Assembly (NCBI RefSeq): GCF_004365705.1
Contig: NZ_SOBN01000001.1
Location: forward strand, 3,086,001 to 3,150,000
Direction of reading: 5' to 3'
DNA from: Streptomyces sp. 846.5
GTDB taxonomy: Bacteria > Actinomycetota > Actinomycetes > Streptomycetales > Streptomycetaceae
Length of the DNA stretch: 64,000 nt
In this document: positions 24,236 through 32,534 of the stretch, piece by piece
Layout: each line of letters opens with the position of its first letter
How positions within the stretch are numbered: position 1 is the stretch's first letter
Translations under genes and position numbers: made by a program
The notes under the pieces: generated by a model
What the model was told of the DNA's origin: nothing
Database searches by the model: none
What the model saw: only the letters and a program-made list of their open reading frames with translations

Positions 24236-24679
24236 TCAGGTCGCGTCGACGTCGTACGCGGGCCGCTCGGCCGCCGCCGCGGCGCGCTCCGGCTTGACCA
24301 TGTCGACCTGCGGGGACGAGTCGTCGGCGACCTTGGCCAGCGGGTCGGCCGCGACCGACTTGACCGCTGCGGTCGCGGCGGACGCGTCCTTGCTGAAGCC
24401 GTTCTTCAGCTCCTGGAGGTCGCTCAGCCCGAACTCGTCGCCGTGCGTCGCCAGCTGCTTGCGGACGAAGGTCTTGGGGTTGAGGTCCTCGAACTCGAAG
24501 TCCTTGAACTCCGGCCCCAGCTCCTTGCGGATGTCCTCCTTGGCGCTGTCGGAGAACTCGCGGATCTTCCGGATGATCCCCATCGCGTCGGCGACCAGCT
24601 TGGGGAGCTTGTCCGGGCCGAAGATGATCACGGCGAGGACAATCAGCGCCACCAGTTTGAATGGACTTATGTCGAACAC
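24236..24679 (-). CDS. tatB: Sec-independent protein translocase protein TatB
   Basis: 147 residues. One N-terminal helix, LVALIVLAVIIFGPDKLPKL, contains the FGP/LP hinge of TatA/TatB, followed by the amphipathic helix IIRKIREFSDSAKEDIRKEL and an acidic, Ala-rich tail. The MFDISPFKL start and long tail fit TatB rather than TatA. TatB forms the twin-arginine signal receptor with TatC; tatA and tatC are not in the window, as usual for actinomycetes. It follows the HtrA protease in the sigE-antisigma-htrA-tatB order. GGGAG precedes the ATG. Confidence 0.93.
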   Translation of the reverse strand: MFDISPFKLVALIVLAVIIFGPDKLPKLVADAMGIIRKIREFSDSAKEDIRKELGPEFKDFEFEDLNPKTFVRKQLATHGDEFGLSDLQELKNGFSKDASAATAAVKSVAADPLAKVADDSSPQVDMVKPERAAAAAERPAYDVDAT

Positions 24680-24796
24680 CGTGCGGCTCCCCTGGGAGGT
24701 GAAGTCACCCGCTCGTGGGCACAGAGCGGCGTACCGGCACCAGCGTAGTCGCCACTGCCTCGATATCGCTCATACGTGTGCGGTCCCACTGCCGGA

Positions 24797-26140
24797 TCAG
24801 AGGTTGTTCGCCCCGTCGTCGCGCTCCGTCGAGTACAGCGGCATCGGGAGTTCCCTGGTCTGCCCGCCGCGCAGCACGGTGAGCACGACGGTGGCGCCGG
24901 GGCTGCGCCCGCGGACCAGCGCAGCCAGGTCGTCGCCGCTGGTCACCGGCACGCCGTCGAGGGCGATCACGACGTCCCCGGGGTGCAGCGCCGAGTCGCC
25001 GCCGGACCGGGACGCGACGGCGGTCACCGCGGCGCCGCTCTGGTAGGTGAGGTCCACGGTCGCGCCCAGCACGGTGCGGCCCGCGTGACCGGTGTTGATC
25101 AGCTGTTCAGCGACCCGCATCGCCTGGTCCACCGGGATCGCGAAGCCGAGGCCGATGCTGCCGCTCTGGTCGGTGACGCCGAAGGGGTCGCTGCTGTCGG
25201 AGTCGGCGGAGCGGATCGCGGTGTTGACGCCGACGACAGTGCCGGCGGCGTCCAGCAGCGGTCCGCCGGAGTTGCCGGGGTTGATCGGGGCGTCGGTCTG
25301 CAGCGCGTCCAGGTAGGCCAGGCCGGCTCCGGAGTTGGTGCCGCCCGAGGTCAGCGGCCGGTCCCTGGCGCTGACGATGCCCGAGGTGACGGTGCCCTGG
25401 AGGCCGAAGGGCGCGCCGATGGCGACGACCGGGTCGCCGACCTCGATCCGGTCGGCGGAGCCGAGGGCCAGCGGGTGCAGCCCGGCGACTCCCTTCACCT
25501 GGAGCACGGCCAGGTCGGAGCCGACGTCTCGGCCCACCAGCGCGGCCGGGTGGCGCTGTCCGGTGCTGAAGGTGACGGTGGTACGCCCGGCCCGGCCCAG
25601 CGGGGCGACCACATGGTTGTTGGTCAGGATGTGCCCGGCGCCGTCCAGCACGATGCCGGTACCGGTGGTGGTGGTCCCGGAGGCGTTGACGCTGAGGTAG
25701 ACCACGCCGGGCAGCACGGCCCGGACGATGCTGGCGGTGGTTCCGGGCAACCGCGGCACCGGGGACTCGCTGGCCGCCTGCAGGGTGATCCGGCCGCCCT
25801 GCCGGGTGCCCTGGACCAGCGCGCCGATACAGCCGCCGAGCAGGCCGGCGCAGAGCACCGCGGCGACCGCGCCCACGGCGATCCGTACGGACTGGCGCAC
25901 GGTCGAGCGCGGAGCTCCGGACGCGCGGCGCGGGGTGCGGGTCGACCCAGCAGCGGACGGCTCTGCACCGGACGCCGCCGGACGGGGCGGAGGCAGCCGG
26001 AGGCTGGGCCCGCAGGGGCCGTCCGGATGACTCCACCAGCGCGGCGCCGGAGCAGCGGTCGCCTGGGCGACCTGCCGCTCCTGACCGTCGGTCGGCATGG
26101 CAATGCCTGGTGGGAGTCCTGCCTCGACCTCCACCGCCAT
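24797..26140 (-). CDS. Membrane-anchored HtrA/DegP-like S1C serine protease with PDZ domain
   Basis: 447 residues. A cytosolic Pro-rich N-terminus of about 80 residues is followed by one membrane helix (about 84-108) and an exported trypsin-like domain with His176 (LTNNHVV), Asp209 (GSDLAVL) and Ser291 (GNSGGPL), a complete triad. A C-terminal PDZ domain contains LHPGDVVIALDGVPV. Family role: degradation or remodelling of misfolded envelope proteins. Directly downstream of the ECF sigma and anti-sigma genes, so it may be both target and part of the stress pathway. ATG at 26140 chosen; a GTG at 26149 lies too close to the GGAGGG site. Confidence 0.92.
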   Translation of the reverse strand: MAVEVEAGLPPGIAMPTDGQERQVAQATAAPAPRWWSHPDGPCGPSLRLPPPRPAASGAEPSAAGSTRTPRRASGAPRSTVRQSVRIAVGAVAAVLCAGLLGGCIGALVQGTRQGGRITLQAASESPVPRLPGTTASIVRAVLPGVVYLSVNASGTTTTGTGIVLDGAGHILTNNHVVAPLGRAGRTTVTFSTGQRHPAALVGRDVGSDLAVLQVKGVAGLHPLALGSADRIEVGDPVVAIGAPFGLQGTVTSGIVSARDRPLTSGGTNSGAGLAYLDALQTDAPINPGNSGGPLLDAAGTVVGVNTAIRSADSDSSDPFGVTDQSGSIGLGFAIPVDQAMRVAEQLINTGHAGRTVLGATVDLTYQSGAAVTAVASRSGGDSALHPGDVVIALDGVPVTSGDDLAALVRGRSPGATVVLTVLRGGQTRELPMPLYSTERDDGANNL

Positions 26141-26257
26141 CCGGCGCACCGCCCTCCACTCGCCGCTGGGGAGGGACAGTCAACCAGGTCCGAACCGCGT
26201 TGTGGAGTCGGCAGGGTTACAGGCTGCCCCTCCTGGCTCCGCTAGCTCAAGACGCCA

Positions 26258-27229
26258 CTACCTCAGGACGGAGGAGCGCAGCGCCGGGTTGTTGCTGCCC
26301 GCGGCCGGGAGCGAGGTGGCCGAGGCGGACGGTGCGACCAGCGACTGGGAGAACCCGCCGGGCAGGTTCGCCGGGACCCCGAGCGCCAGCTGCCCGCTGT
26401 TGCGGCTGCTCTCCGCGGCGCCCTGGCCGCCGGCCGTGTCGGCGACCGGTGCGACATTGCCGTAGGGGTCGTCCACGATCGGCTGCTCGGCCGAGCTCAC
26501 CCCGGTGATGGCGCCGCCCAGCGCGACCGCGGCGACCGAGAAGGCCCCGGCGGCGGCGAAGGCGAAACGCCGACCGCGCGCCGCCGACGGACGGGGCGCG
26601 CTCTGCTCGCGGGTGCGCTCCTGCGGAGCGAAACTCTGCGGACGGCTGTCGCCGGGCGCGAACCCGGCCCTCAGCCGTGCGGCGATCGGCCCGACGGAAC
26701 GCTGCTCGCCCTGGAACGGACGACTGCCGCGCTCGGCCCGCGGATCCACCCCGGGCACGGGGTGCTCGGCGCCGAGGGCGTTGCTGCCGAACCGGCCGCT
26801 GCCGAAGCCGCTCGCCCCGAAGGAGTCACCGCCGCCAAAGGAGTTCGTGCTGCCGAAGGCGCCGCCGCCGAAGCCCCTGCGGGCGCTCGCGCCGCCGCTC
26901 GGGGGCCGCCGGTCGGCGTCGTCGTCACCGGCGATGTTCATCAGCTTGGCGAGGAACAGGGCACTGGGGTCGGGCGGCATCGCCGCCGCGATCCGGCTCT
27001 TGATCCGGCGCTCGTCCTCGGCCCGGCTGAGGCAGGCCGAACAGGTCGCCAGATGCGCCTGGACCCGCTCCCGGCCGTCGTGGTCGAGCTCTCCGTCGAT
27101 GAAGGCGGCCAGCCGGTCGCCGAGGTGCTGCTCCTCCAGGGCCTGGACCGCCGACGCGGCGGCAGAGCGGTCCACCCGCAGCTCGACCAGGACCTCGGGC
27201 CGACGGGGGCGGTGCGGCTGCTCGGTCAC
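26258..27229 (-). CDS. zf-HC2 membrane anti-sigma factor (RseA-like)
   Basis: 323 residues. The N-terminal zinc-binding anti-sigma motif is H59-x3-C63-x2-C66 (HLATCSAC). Then come a long Gly/Ser/Phe-rich linker with SFGGGDSFG-type repeats, one membrane helix near 220-243 ([19 protein letters not shown]) and a Ser/Ala-rich external tail. Role: holds the ECF sigma factor at the membrane and frees it on stress by proteolysis or zinc/redox change. The GTG start overlaps the sigma stop as GTGA, so the pair is translationally coupled, expected for 1:1 stoichiometry. The unusually long, repetitive linker is probably disordered. Confidence 0.9.
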   Translation of the reverse strand: MTEQPHRPRRPEVLVELRVDRSAAASAVQALEEQHLGDRLAAFIDGELDHDGRERVQAHLATCSACLSRAEDERRIKSRIAAAMPPDPSALFLAKLMNIAGDDDADRRPPSGGASARRGFGGGAFGSTNSFGGGDSFGASGFGSGRFGSNALGAEHPVPGVDPRAERGSRPFQGEQRSVGPIAARLRAGFAPGDSRPQSFAPQERTREQSAPRPSAARGRRFAFAAAGAFSVAAVALGGAITGVSSAEQPIVDDPYGNVAPVADTAGGQGAAESSRNSGQLALGVPANLPGGFSQSLVAPSASATSLPAAGSNNPALRSSVLR

Positions 27230-28059
27230 AGCGACCGCCTCTGTTCCGCGAACTCGTCCGGTCCGGTTCCGGTGGCTCCGTACAGGGCGGCATCGCCCGG
27301 CTCGGCGATGGCGCCGGCCCGGCGCTCGCGGCCCTCCGCCGCACCGGGGGCCCGGTGCTGCAGGGCGGCGCGCAGGTGGGCCCGGCCGCGGTGGATCCGG
27401 CTGCGGACGGTGCCGAGCTTCACGCCCAGGGTCGCGGCGATCTCCTCGTAGGAGAGGCCCTCGATGTCGCAGAGCACCACGGCGGCGCGGAACTCGGGCG
27501 CAAGGGTGTCCAGCGCCTGCTGGACGTCGGCGTCGAAGTGCGTGTCGTGGAAGTGCTGGGCCGGCGAGGGCTCACGGCTGGGGAGCCGCTCGGCGGCGTC
27601 CTCGGCCAGGGCGTCGAAGCGGATCCGCTGCTTGCGGCGGACCATGTCGAGGAAGAGGTTGGTGGTGATCCGGTGCAGCCAGCCCTCGAAGGTGCCGGGC
27701 GTGTAGGTCGACAGCGAGCGGAACACCCGGACGAAGACCTCCTGGGTGAGGTCCTCGGCGTCGTGCTGATTGCCCGTCAGGCGGTAGGCCAGCCGGTACA
27801 CCCGGGCGCTGTGGGTCTGGACGATCTCCTCCCAGCTGGGCGGCGTCCAGACGGAGGCCGCGCTGCCCTCGTCGAAGGAGGCGGTCTGCGGACTCTGCGC
27901 GGGCTCGGTGGCCCCGCGCTCACTGGGTGCGGGCTTGGACTCACTCATCACGGGCTTTGGCGTCAGGGCCGACGCACGACCGCGGAAGTGCCGCGAACAC
28001 GCGCCCCCCTCAGCCACACCTCCTCGATCGGCTCTTCTGCCAAGCAGGGTCACCACCAT
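27226..28059 (-). CDS. sigE: ECF RNA polymerase sigma factor, SigE-like
   Basis: 277 residues from the ATG at 28059, where GAGG lies about 5 bases upstream; an ATG at 27948 has no ribosome binding site and would give 240 residues. Sigma region 2: [20 protein letters not shown] then [16 protein letters not shown]. Region 4: [20 protein letters not shown] then [15 protein letters not shown]. By order (sigma - anti-sigma - HtrA - TatB) it corresponds to mycobacterial SigE, the envelope-stress sigma, and not to the cell-wall SigE controlled by CseBC in Streptomyces; the name is used in the mycobacterial sense. A disordered N-terminal extension of about 75 residues precedes region 2. Confidence 0.9.
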   Translation of the reverse strand: MVVTLLGRRADRGGVAEGGACSRHFRGRASALTPKPVMSESKPAPSERGATEPAQSPQTASFDEGSAASVWTPPSWEEIVQTHSARVYRLAYRLTGNQHDAEDLTQEVFVRVFRSLSTYTPGTFEGWLHRITTNLFLDMVRRKQRIRFDALAEDAAERLPSREPSPAQHFHDTHFDADVQQALDTLAPEFRAAVVLCDIEGLSYEEIAATLGVKLGTVRSRIHRGRAHLRAALQHRAPGAAEGRERRAGAIAEPGDAALYGATGTGPDEFAEQRRSL

Positions 28060-28244
28060 ATCCGCCTCACCCGTCTGCTCCGGATAAAAGCCAATCACCA
28101 TACGACCCACCTGCGGGGTCGGCCGCACTCACCACTCCCAACGGGTCGCGTCCTGCTCCGGTTCCTTCAAGACCCATTAACCTGTGGCCAGAAATCCAGA
28201 AATGCAGACACGGAACCAGGGACAGATCCGGAGAGGGAGCAGCC

Positions 28245-28847
28245 ATCACCGGCTACGGGCCGTCGGACCCGCGCCTCGCCGATGCCTACGCCGTCGAGGA
28301 CGAGGTGCTGCAGTACGCCCGCAGGCAGTCCGAGCTCGCGACGGTGCGCCCGGTGTCACCGGCCAGCGGGGCGGCACTGGCGGTGCTGACGGCCGCGGTC
28401 GGTGCCCGTTCGGTGGTCGAGATCGGCACCGGCGCGGGCGTGTCGGGCATCTGCCTGCTGCGCGGGATGCGGCCGGACGGCATCCTCACCACGGTCGACA
28501 TCCAGCCGGGGCTGCAGCGGCAGGCCCGCGAGCTGTTCTCGGACGCCGGTTTCGCGCCGAGCCGGGCCCGGTGCATTCCGGGCGCCGCCCTGGAGGTGCT
28601 GCCGAGGCTCGCCGACGGCCAGTACGACCTGGTGTTCTGCGACGGCGATCCGGCCGAGTCGCCGGAGTACCTCGCTGAATCGTTGCGCCTGCTGCGACCT
28701 GGGGGAATGGTCTGCTTCGAAGGGACCGTCAGCGCCCTGGAGGACGTGGCGACCAGGGACCTGATGCGGACCGTGCGGGAGCACGACGCGCTGCTGAGTG
28801 CGCTGCTCCCGGTCGGTGACGGACTGTTGTGCGCGGTGCGGCGCTGA
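28245..28847 (+). CDS. SAM-dependent O-methyltransferase, class I, non-canonical start
   Basis: 200 residues if initiated at ATC 28245. SAM-binding motif VVEIGTGAGVSGICLLRG, then ILTTVDIQPG, FCDGDPAESPEYLAESLRLL and RPGGMVCFEG: the O-methyltransferase family 3 (PF01596) found divergent from sigE in many actinobacteria. A good ribosome binding site (GAGAGGGAG) ends 5 bases before the ATC, and the following ITG matches the N-terminus I recall in Streptomyces homologues, which start GTG-ITG; here that GTG position is GCC. The only near alternatives are CTG at 28182 or far upstream codons inside the sigE promoter. Substrate unknown. Confidence 0.85.
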   Translation: MTGYGPSDPRLADAYAVEDEVLQYARRQSELATVRPVSPASGAALAVLTAAVGARSVVEIGTGAGVSGICLLRGMRPDGILTTVDIQPGLQRQARELFSDAGFAPSRARCIPGAALEVLPRLADGQYDLVFCDGDPAESPEYLAESLRLLRPGGMVCFEGTVSALEDVATRDLMRTVREHDALLSALLPVGDGLLCAVRR

Positions 28848-28876
28848 GGCGGCCGAGGCTGCCGGGTGCAACAGCT

Positions 28877-28924
28877 GTGGCCCTGGTCCCGGGCCCCCCG
28901 GAGGGGGTGCGGGGCCAGAGCCAC
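28877..28924. terminator. Bidirectional hairpin between methyltransferase and DUF3117 genes
   Basis: GTGGCCCTGGTCCCGGGCCC pairs, with mismatches, with GGGGGTGCGGGGCCAGAGCCAC around CCGGA, between convergent genes. Confidence 0.6.
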
Positions 28925-28957
28925 AAGTGCTCTACTCGCTTGGAGACCAGGAGGTCG

Positions 28958-29125
28958 TCAGCCGCAGGCCTTCTTCAGGGCCTCGCCCAGAGCGTCGGCC
29001 TCGTCCGGCGTCAGTTCGACCACCAGCCGCCCGCCGCCCTCGAGCGGTACTCGCATGACGATGCCCCGCCCCTCCTTGGTCACCTCGAGCGGGCCGTCGC
29101 CCGTCCGCGGCTTCATGGCCGCCAT
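28958..29125 (-). CDS. DUF3117 family small protein
   Basis: 55 residues, close to invariant in actinobacteria: MAAMKPRTGDGPLEVTKEG, then GIVMRVPLEGGGRLVVELTP and ALKKACG. GGAAGGGG precedes the ATG at 29125 at good spacing. Homologous to M. tuberculosis Rv1211 by family and position. Function unknown; the short length and conservation suggest a binding partner role. The final AlaCysGly is noteworthy only as the single Cys. Confidence 0.93.
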   Translation of the reverse strand: MAAMKPRTGDGPLEVTKEGRGIVMRVPLEGGGRLVVELTPDEADALGEALKKACG

Positions 29126-29459
29126 GCTCGTTCCCCTTCCTGCGAACCTGCTCACCGACGCACCTACGGCCCGTCCACCGCAGGTATCGAACGCATTGAT
29201 CGGAGTCCAGTATCCCGCATCGGGGCACCCGATGACCAACATCACTACTCTCTCCTGCCCCGACAGGCTCATCCGTACGCTGACCACCCGGTTCCGATCG
29301 CAAATCAGTTCCCGTGTCCCCGGCGGGTCCCCGCGCCCTCGCCCCGGTTCGGCCGACCGGGCGGGACACGTCCGAAACAGTGGCCTACGTCACATCGGCC
29401 AAGCGGCTGTCGATCCGTCATGCTGACATGGGACTACTGACGAGTAATGGGAGATCCGC
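29126..29459. other. Divergent intergenic region, no gene seen
   Basis: 334 bases between DUF3117 (minus) and the enoyl-CoA hydratase family gene (plus). It must contain both promoters. GGGAG before the ATG at 29460 is clear, but I cannot fix either -10/-35 pair. No repeat, tRNA or small conserved coding region recognised. Confidence 0.5.
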
Positions 29460-30260
29460 ATGGCCGACACCGTGCTGTACGAGCTCAGCGACGGGCTGGC
29501 GACCGTCACCATCAACCGGCCCGAGGCGATGAACGCCCTCGACACGGAGACCAAGGTCGCGCTGCGGGACGCCATGATCACCGCCAAGGAGGACCCGGCG
29601 GTACGGGCGGTGCTGCTCACCGGGGCCGGCAACCGGGCCTTCTGCGTGGGCCAGGACCTCAAGGAGCACCTGGGCAAGCTGGCTGCCGCCAAAGAAACCG
29701 GAGAGGCGCCGCTGTCCACCGTCCGGGACCACTACAACCCGCTGGTGACGGCCATCGCGACCATGGCCAAGCCGGTCGTCGCCGCGGTCAACGGGGTGGC
29801 CGCCGGGGCCGGTGCGGGGCTGGCCTGGGCCTGCGACTTCCGGATCATCGCCGACCACAGCGGGTTCAACACCTCGTTCGCCGGGGTGGCGCTGACCGCG
29901 GACTCGGGAGTGTCGTGGACCCTCCCCCGGCTGGTGGGGCAGGCCAGGGCGGTCGAGCTGCTGATGTTCCCGCGGACGGTTCCGGCGGCGGACGCGCTGG
30001 CGCTCGGGCTCGCGCATCGCGTGGTTCCGGGGGCCGAGCTGGCCGAGACGGCGAGGGCGTTCGCGGCGGAGCTGGCCGCCGGACCGACGGTCGCCTTCGG
30101 CGCGATCAAGGAGTCGCTGGCGTTCGGGGCGGGGCACACGCTGGTGGAGACGCTGGGCAAGGAGGACGAGCTGCAGACCCTTGCGGGGGCGGCGGAGGAT
30201 CACTGGATTGCGGTGCAGGCCTTCGTCGCCAAGGAAGCGCCGAAGTACGTGGGGCGGTAG
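29460..30260 (+). CDS. Enoyl-CoA hydratase/isomerase family protein, PaaG-like
   Basis: 266 residues. Crotonase fold with ATVTINRPEAMNALD, oxyanion-hole segments AFCVGQDLKEHL and VNGVAAGAGAGLAWACDFRI, and FAGVALTADSGVSWTLPRLVG. The Asp in ADSGVSW in place of one catalytic Glu is the PaaG/FadB-isomerase pattern, so it more likely isomerises (for example ring-epoxide or double-bond isomerisation of acyl-CoA) than hydrates. No paa operon lies around it. GGGAG precedes the ATG. Ends at palindromic repeat copy 4. Confidence 0.88.
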   Translation: MADTVLYELSDGLATVTINRPEAMNALDTETKVALRDAMITAKEDPAVRAVLLTGAGNRAFCVGQDLKEHLGKLAAAKETGEAPLSTVRDHYNPLVTAIATMAKPVVAAVNGVAAGAGAGLAWACDFRIIADHSGFNTSFAGVALTADSGVSWTLPRLVGQARAVELLMFPRTVPAADALALGLAHRVVPGAELAETARAFAAELAAGPTVAFGAIKESLAFGAGHTLVETLGKEDELQTLAGAAEDHWIAVQAFVAKEAPKYVGR

Positions 30261-30273
30261 GCGCGGGTCTGTT

Positions 30274-30371
30274 TGTGGCTTGTCGCGCAGTTCCTCGCGC
30301 CCCTGGGGGTCTGCAACTGGCTCGGTTGCAGTTGCTCAGGGGCGCGGGGAACTGCGCGACCAACCATGCAC
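30274..30371. repeat. Dispersed nested palindromic repeat, copy 4
   Basis: Arms GCGCAGTTCCTCGCGCCCCT (one change) and AGGGGCGCGGGGAACTGCGC flank inner CTGCAACTGG/CTCGGTTGCAG. Lies between the convergent crotonase-family and tag genes. Confidence 0.85.
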
Positions 30372-30383
30372 AACCCGCAGCCG

Positions 30384-30959
30384 TCAACGGGCGAAGCAGT
30401 CCGCGAAGTGGTCGTTGACCAGCCCGCAGGCCTGCATAAGGGCATACGCGGTGGTCGGACCCACAAAGCGGAAGCCGCTGCGCTTGAGCTCCTTGGCGAG
30501 GGCCGTCGACTCCGGCGTGACCGCCGGGACGTCGCCGAAGGCGCGCGGCGCCCTGCCCGGCTTCTTCGGGGCGAAGGACCAGATCAGGGCGTCCAGCGTG
30601 GTGCCGTCCAGGTCCAGGACGGCCCGGGCGTTGGCGATGGTGGCCAGGACCTTGGCGCGGTTGCGGATGATGCCCGGGTCCGCCATCAGCCGTTCGACGT
30701 CGGCGTCGCCGAACTCGGCGACCAGCGCCGGGTCGAAGCCGGAGAACGCCTTACGGAAGGTCTCCCGTCGACGCAGGATGGTGATCCAGGACAGCCCGGA
30801 CTGGAACGCCTCCAGGCTGATCCGCTCGTAGAGCGCCTGGTCGCCGTGGACCGGCTTGCCCCATTCCTGGTCGTGGTACTCGACGTAGTCCGGCGTGGAC
30901 AGACCCCAGGGGCAGCGGCGCAGGCCGTCCTCGCCGAGGACCGTCGCGGTCGGGCTCAC
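30384..30959 (-). CDS. tag: DNA-3-methyladenine glycosylase I
   Basis: 191 residues. RRCPWG and YHDQEWG supply the N-terminal Cys and His of the zinc snap, and HFADCF near the C-terminus supplies the matching His and Cys, as in E. coli Tag. The helix-hairpin-helix glycosylase core includes LSWITILRRRETFRKAF and GFRFVGPTTAYALMQACGLV. Removes 3-methyladenine from alkylated DNA in base excision repair. The GTG start overlaps the stop of the DivIVA-domain gene as GTGA, so the two are coupled; the same pair is adjacent in mycobacteria. Confidence 0.95.
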   Translation of the reverse strand: MSPTATVLGEDGLRRCPWGLSTPDYVEYHDQEWGKPVHGDQALYERISLEAFQSGLSWITILRRRETFRKAFSGFDPALVAEFGDADVERLMADPGIIRNRAKVLATIANARAVLDLDGTTLDALIWSFAPKKPGRAPRAFGDVPAVTPESTALAKELKRSGFRFVGPTTAYALMQACGLVNDHFADCFAR

Positions 30960-31390
30960 TGCCCGGACTCCTCGTCCAGGCCGGGAAGGGCGTCCTGGGG
31001 GGTCTGCTTCTCCAGGGTGGTGCCGCCCGGGGTGGCGAACCGCATCCTCAGTGCCTCGAACTCGGCCGCCCCGGGCTCGCCGGCCTGGGGGTGACCGGCC
31101 GCGAGGGCCGCGTTGAGCGCGGCCTCCAGCTCGGCGACCCGGACGTCACGGTGGGTCAGCTCGACGCCGAGACGGTCGAGGACGTCGTCCACCTCGTCCA
31201 TCCGGTAGCCGCGCACGGCCATCGGGAAGCGCAGTACGTCCACGTCGGCACGGGTCAGCGGGCGGTCCAGCGGCAGCCGTGCGGCCAGCCGGTCCTGCTC
31301 CGCCTCCGGCAGCGAACCGCCGCCCCCGAGCGCGACCAGCGCCGCAGCGCCCACGACCAGCACCATGACGACGAGGATCAACCAGAACAC
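30956..31390 (-). CDS. DivIVA-domain single-helix membrane protein
   Basis: 144 residues from GTG 31390: an N-terminal helix (VFWLILVVMVLVVGAAALVAL), a linker, then RADVDVLRFPMAVRGYRMDE VDDVLDRL split over 62-90, the short DivIVA N-domain motif that targets curved membrane, and a coiled-coil-like segment before an acidic tail. GGGAG about 10 bases upstream supports the GTG. The larger open frame upstream is antisense of folP2. Corresponds by position to M. tuberculosis Rv1209. Likely a polar or septal membrane adaptor; partners unknown. Coupled to tag through GTGA. Confidence 0.85.
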   Translation of the reverse strand: MFWLILVVMVLVVGAAALVALGGGGSLPEAEQDRLAARLPLDRPLTRADVDVLRFPMAVRGYRMDEVDDVLDRLGVELTHRDVRVAELEAALNAALAAGHPQAGEPGAAEFEALRMRFATPGGTTLEKQTPQDALPGLDEESGQ

Positions 31391-31490
31391 AAGCCCACCA
31401 CTCCCGGCTCCCGGTGGGGGATCATGAAGGGATGCCCCACAGTACTGAACGGTACTGGGGCCATCATGGCGTACGTACCTTGGAGGACGC

Positions 31491-32354
31491 ATGGCGCTCG
31501 CGCTCGGCCCGCGGATTTTCGGTGACGACGAGCCGGTCATCATGGCCATCGTCAACCGCACCCCGGACTCGTTCTTCGACCGGGGGGCGACCTTCGCCGA
31601 CGAGGCGGCCTTCGCGGCGGCCGACCGGGCGGTCGCCGAGGGCGCGGCGATCCTGGACATCGGCGGGGTGAAGGCGGGACCGGGCGAGGAGGTCACCACC
31701 GAGGAGGAGCTGCGCCGGATCGTGCCCTTCGTGGCCGAGCTGCGCAAGCGCCACCCCGACACGGTGATCAGCGTGGACACCTGGCGGCACGAGGTCGGCG
31801 AGGCGGTCTGCGAGGTCGGCGCCGACCTGCTGAACGACGCGTGGGGCGGGGTGGACCCGCTGCTGGCGGAGGTCGCCGGGCGGTACCGGGTGGGGATCGT
31901 CTGCACCCACGCCGGCGGCGCCGAGCCGCGGACCCGGCCGCACCGGGTGGCCTACCGGGACGTGATGGCCGACATCCTGGAGCGCACGCTGGCGCTGGCG
32001 GAGCGGGCGGTGGCACTGGGCGTGCCGCGGGAGGGGGTGCTGATCGATCCTGGGCACGACTTCGGCAAGAACACCAGGCATTCGCTGGAGGCCACCCGGC
32101 GGCTGCCGGAGATGACGGCGACGGGGTGGCCGGTGCTGGTGTCGCTGTCCAACAAGGACTTCGTGGGCGAGACGCTGGACAAGCCGGTGGGCGAGCGGCT
32201 GCTGGGCACGCTGGCGACCACGGCGGTGTCGGCGTGGCTCGGAGCGCAGGTTTACCGGGTGCACCAGGTCGCGGAGACCAAGCAGGTGCTGGACATGGTC
32301 GCCTCGATCCGGGGCAGCAGGCCCCCGGCGGTGGCCCGCCGCGGGCTGGCCTGA
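31491..32354 (+). CDS. folP2: Dihydropteroate synthase homologue, FolP2 type
   Basis: 287 residues, TIM-barrel pterin-binding fold. IMAIVNRTPDSFFDRG matches DHPS region 1, but the canonical GGESTRPG loop is replaced by DIGGVKAGPGEEV, the sequence type of mycobacterial FolP2, which has been reported to lack DHPS activity. Other motifs: ISVDTWR, LNDAWGG, VLIDPGHDFGKNTRHSLE, VSLSNKDFVGETL. It is not beside other folate genes but next to DivIVA-domain/tag and LOG genes, as in mycobacteria. The real reaction is unknown. Ends at palindromic repeat copy 5. ATG with GGAGG upstream. Confidence 0.9.
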   Translation: MALALGPRIFGDDEPVIMAIVNRTPDSFFDRGATFADEAAFAAADRAVAEGAAILDIGGVKAGPGEEVTTEEELRRIVPFVAELRKRHPDTVISVDTWRHEVGEAVCEVGADLLNDAWGGVDPLLAEVAGRYRVGIVCTHAGGAEPRTRPHRVAYRDVMADILERTLALAERAVALGVPREGVLIDPGHDFGKNTRHSLEATRRLPEMTATGWPVLVSLSNKDFVGETLDKPVGERLLGTLATTAVSAWLGAQVYRVHQVAETKQVLDMVASIRGSRPPAVARRGLA

Positions 32355-32426
32355 CGGCCAGGGGGTGCCCGCCGCCGAGGGTGGGGTGTGCTGCGGGGCG
32401 GACGGGCTCTACCGCCGTAGGCGGTT

Positions 32427-32507
32427 TCTCGCGCAGTTCCCCGCGCCCCTAGACGTTTGCAACTGGCCCGCCTGCTCCTACCTCAGGGGCGCGGGGAACT
32501 GCGCGAA
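32427..32507. repeat. Dispersed nested palindromic repeat, copy 5
   Basis: TCTCGCGCAGTTCCCCGCGCCCCT (32427-32450, first 20 shared with the family) and AGGGGCGCGGGGAACTGCGCGA (32485-32506). The inner stem is decayed: GCAACTGG has no good partner. Between convergent folP2 and the LOG gene. Confidence 0.85.
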
Positions 32508-32534
32508 CCCCAGCCATGCAACCACGTGCCACCG

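Noticed and set aside
24797-26140. HtrA-sigma block as a horizontally acquired stress island
   Set aside because: Composition matches the neighbours and gene order is conserved in distant actinobacteria.
28940-29370. Longer minus-strand versions of the DUF3117 protein
   Set aside because: The family is about 55 residues and GGAAGGGG directly precedes the ATG at 29125.
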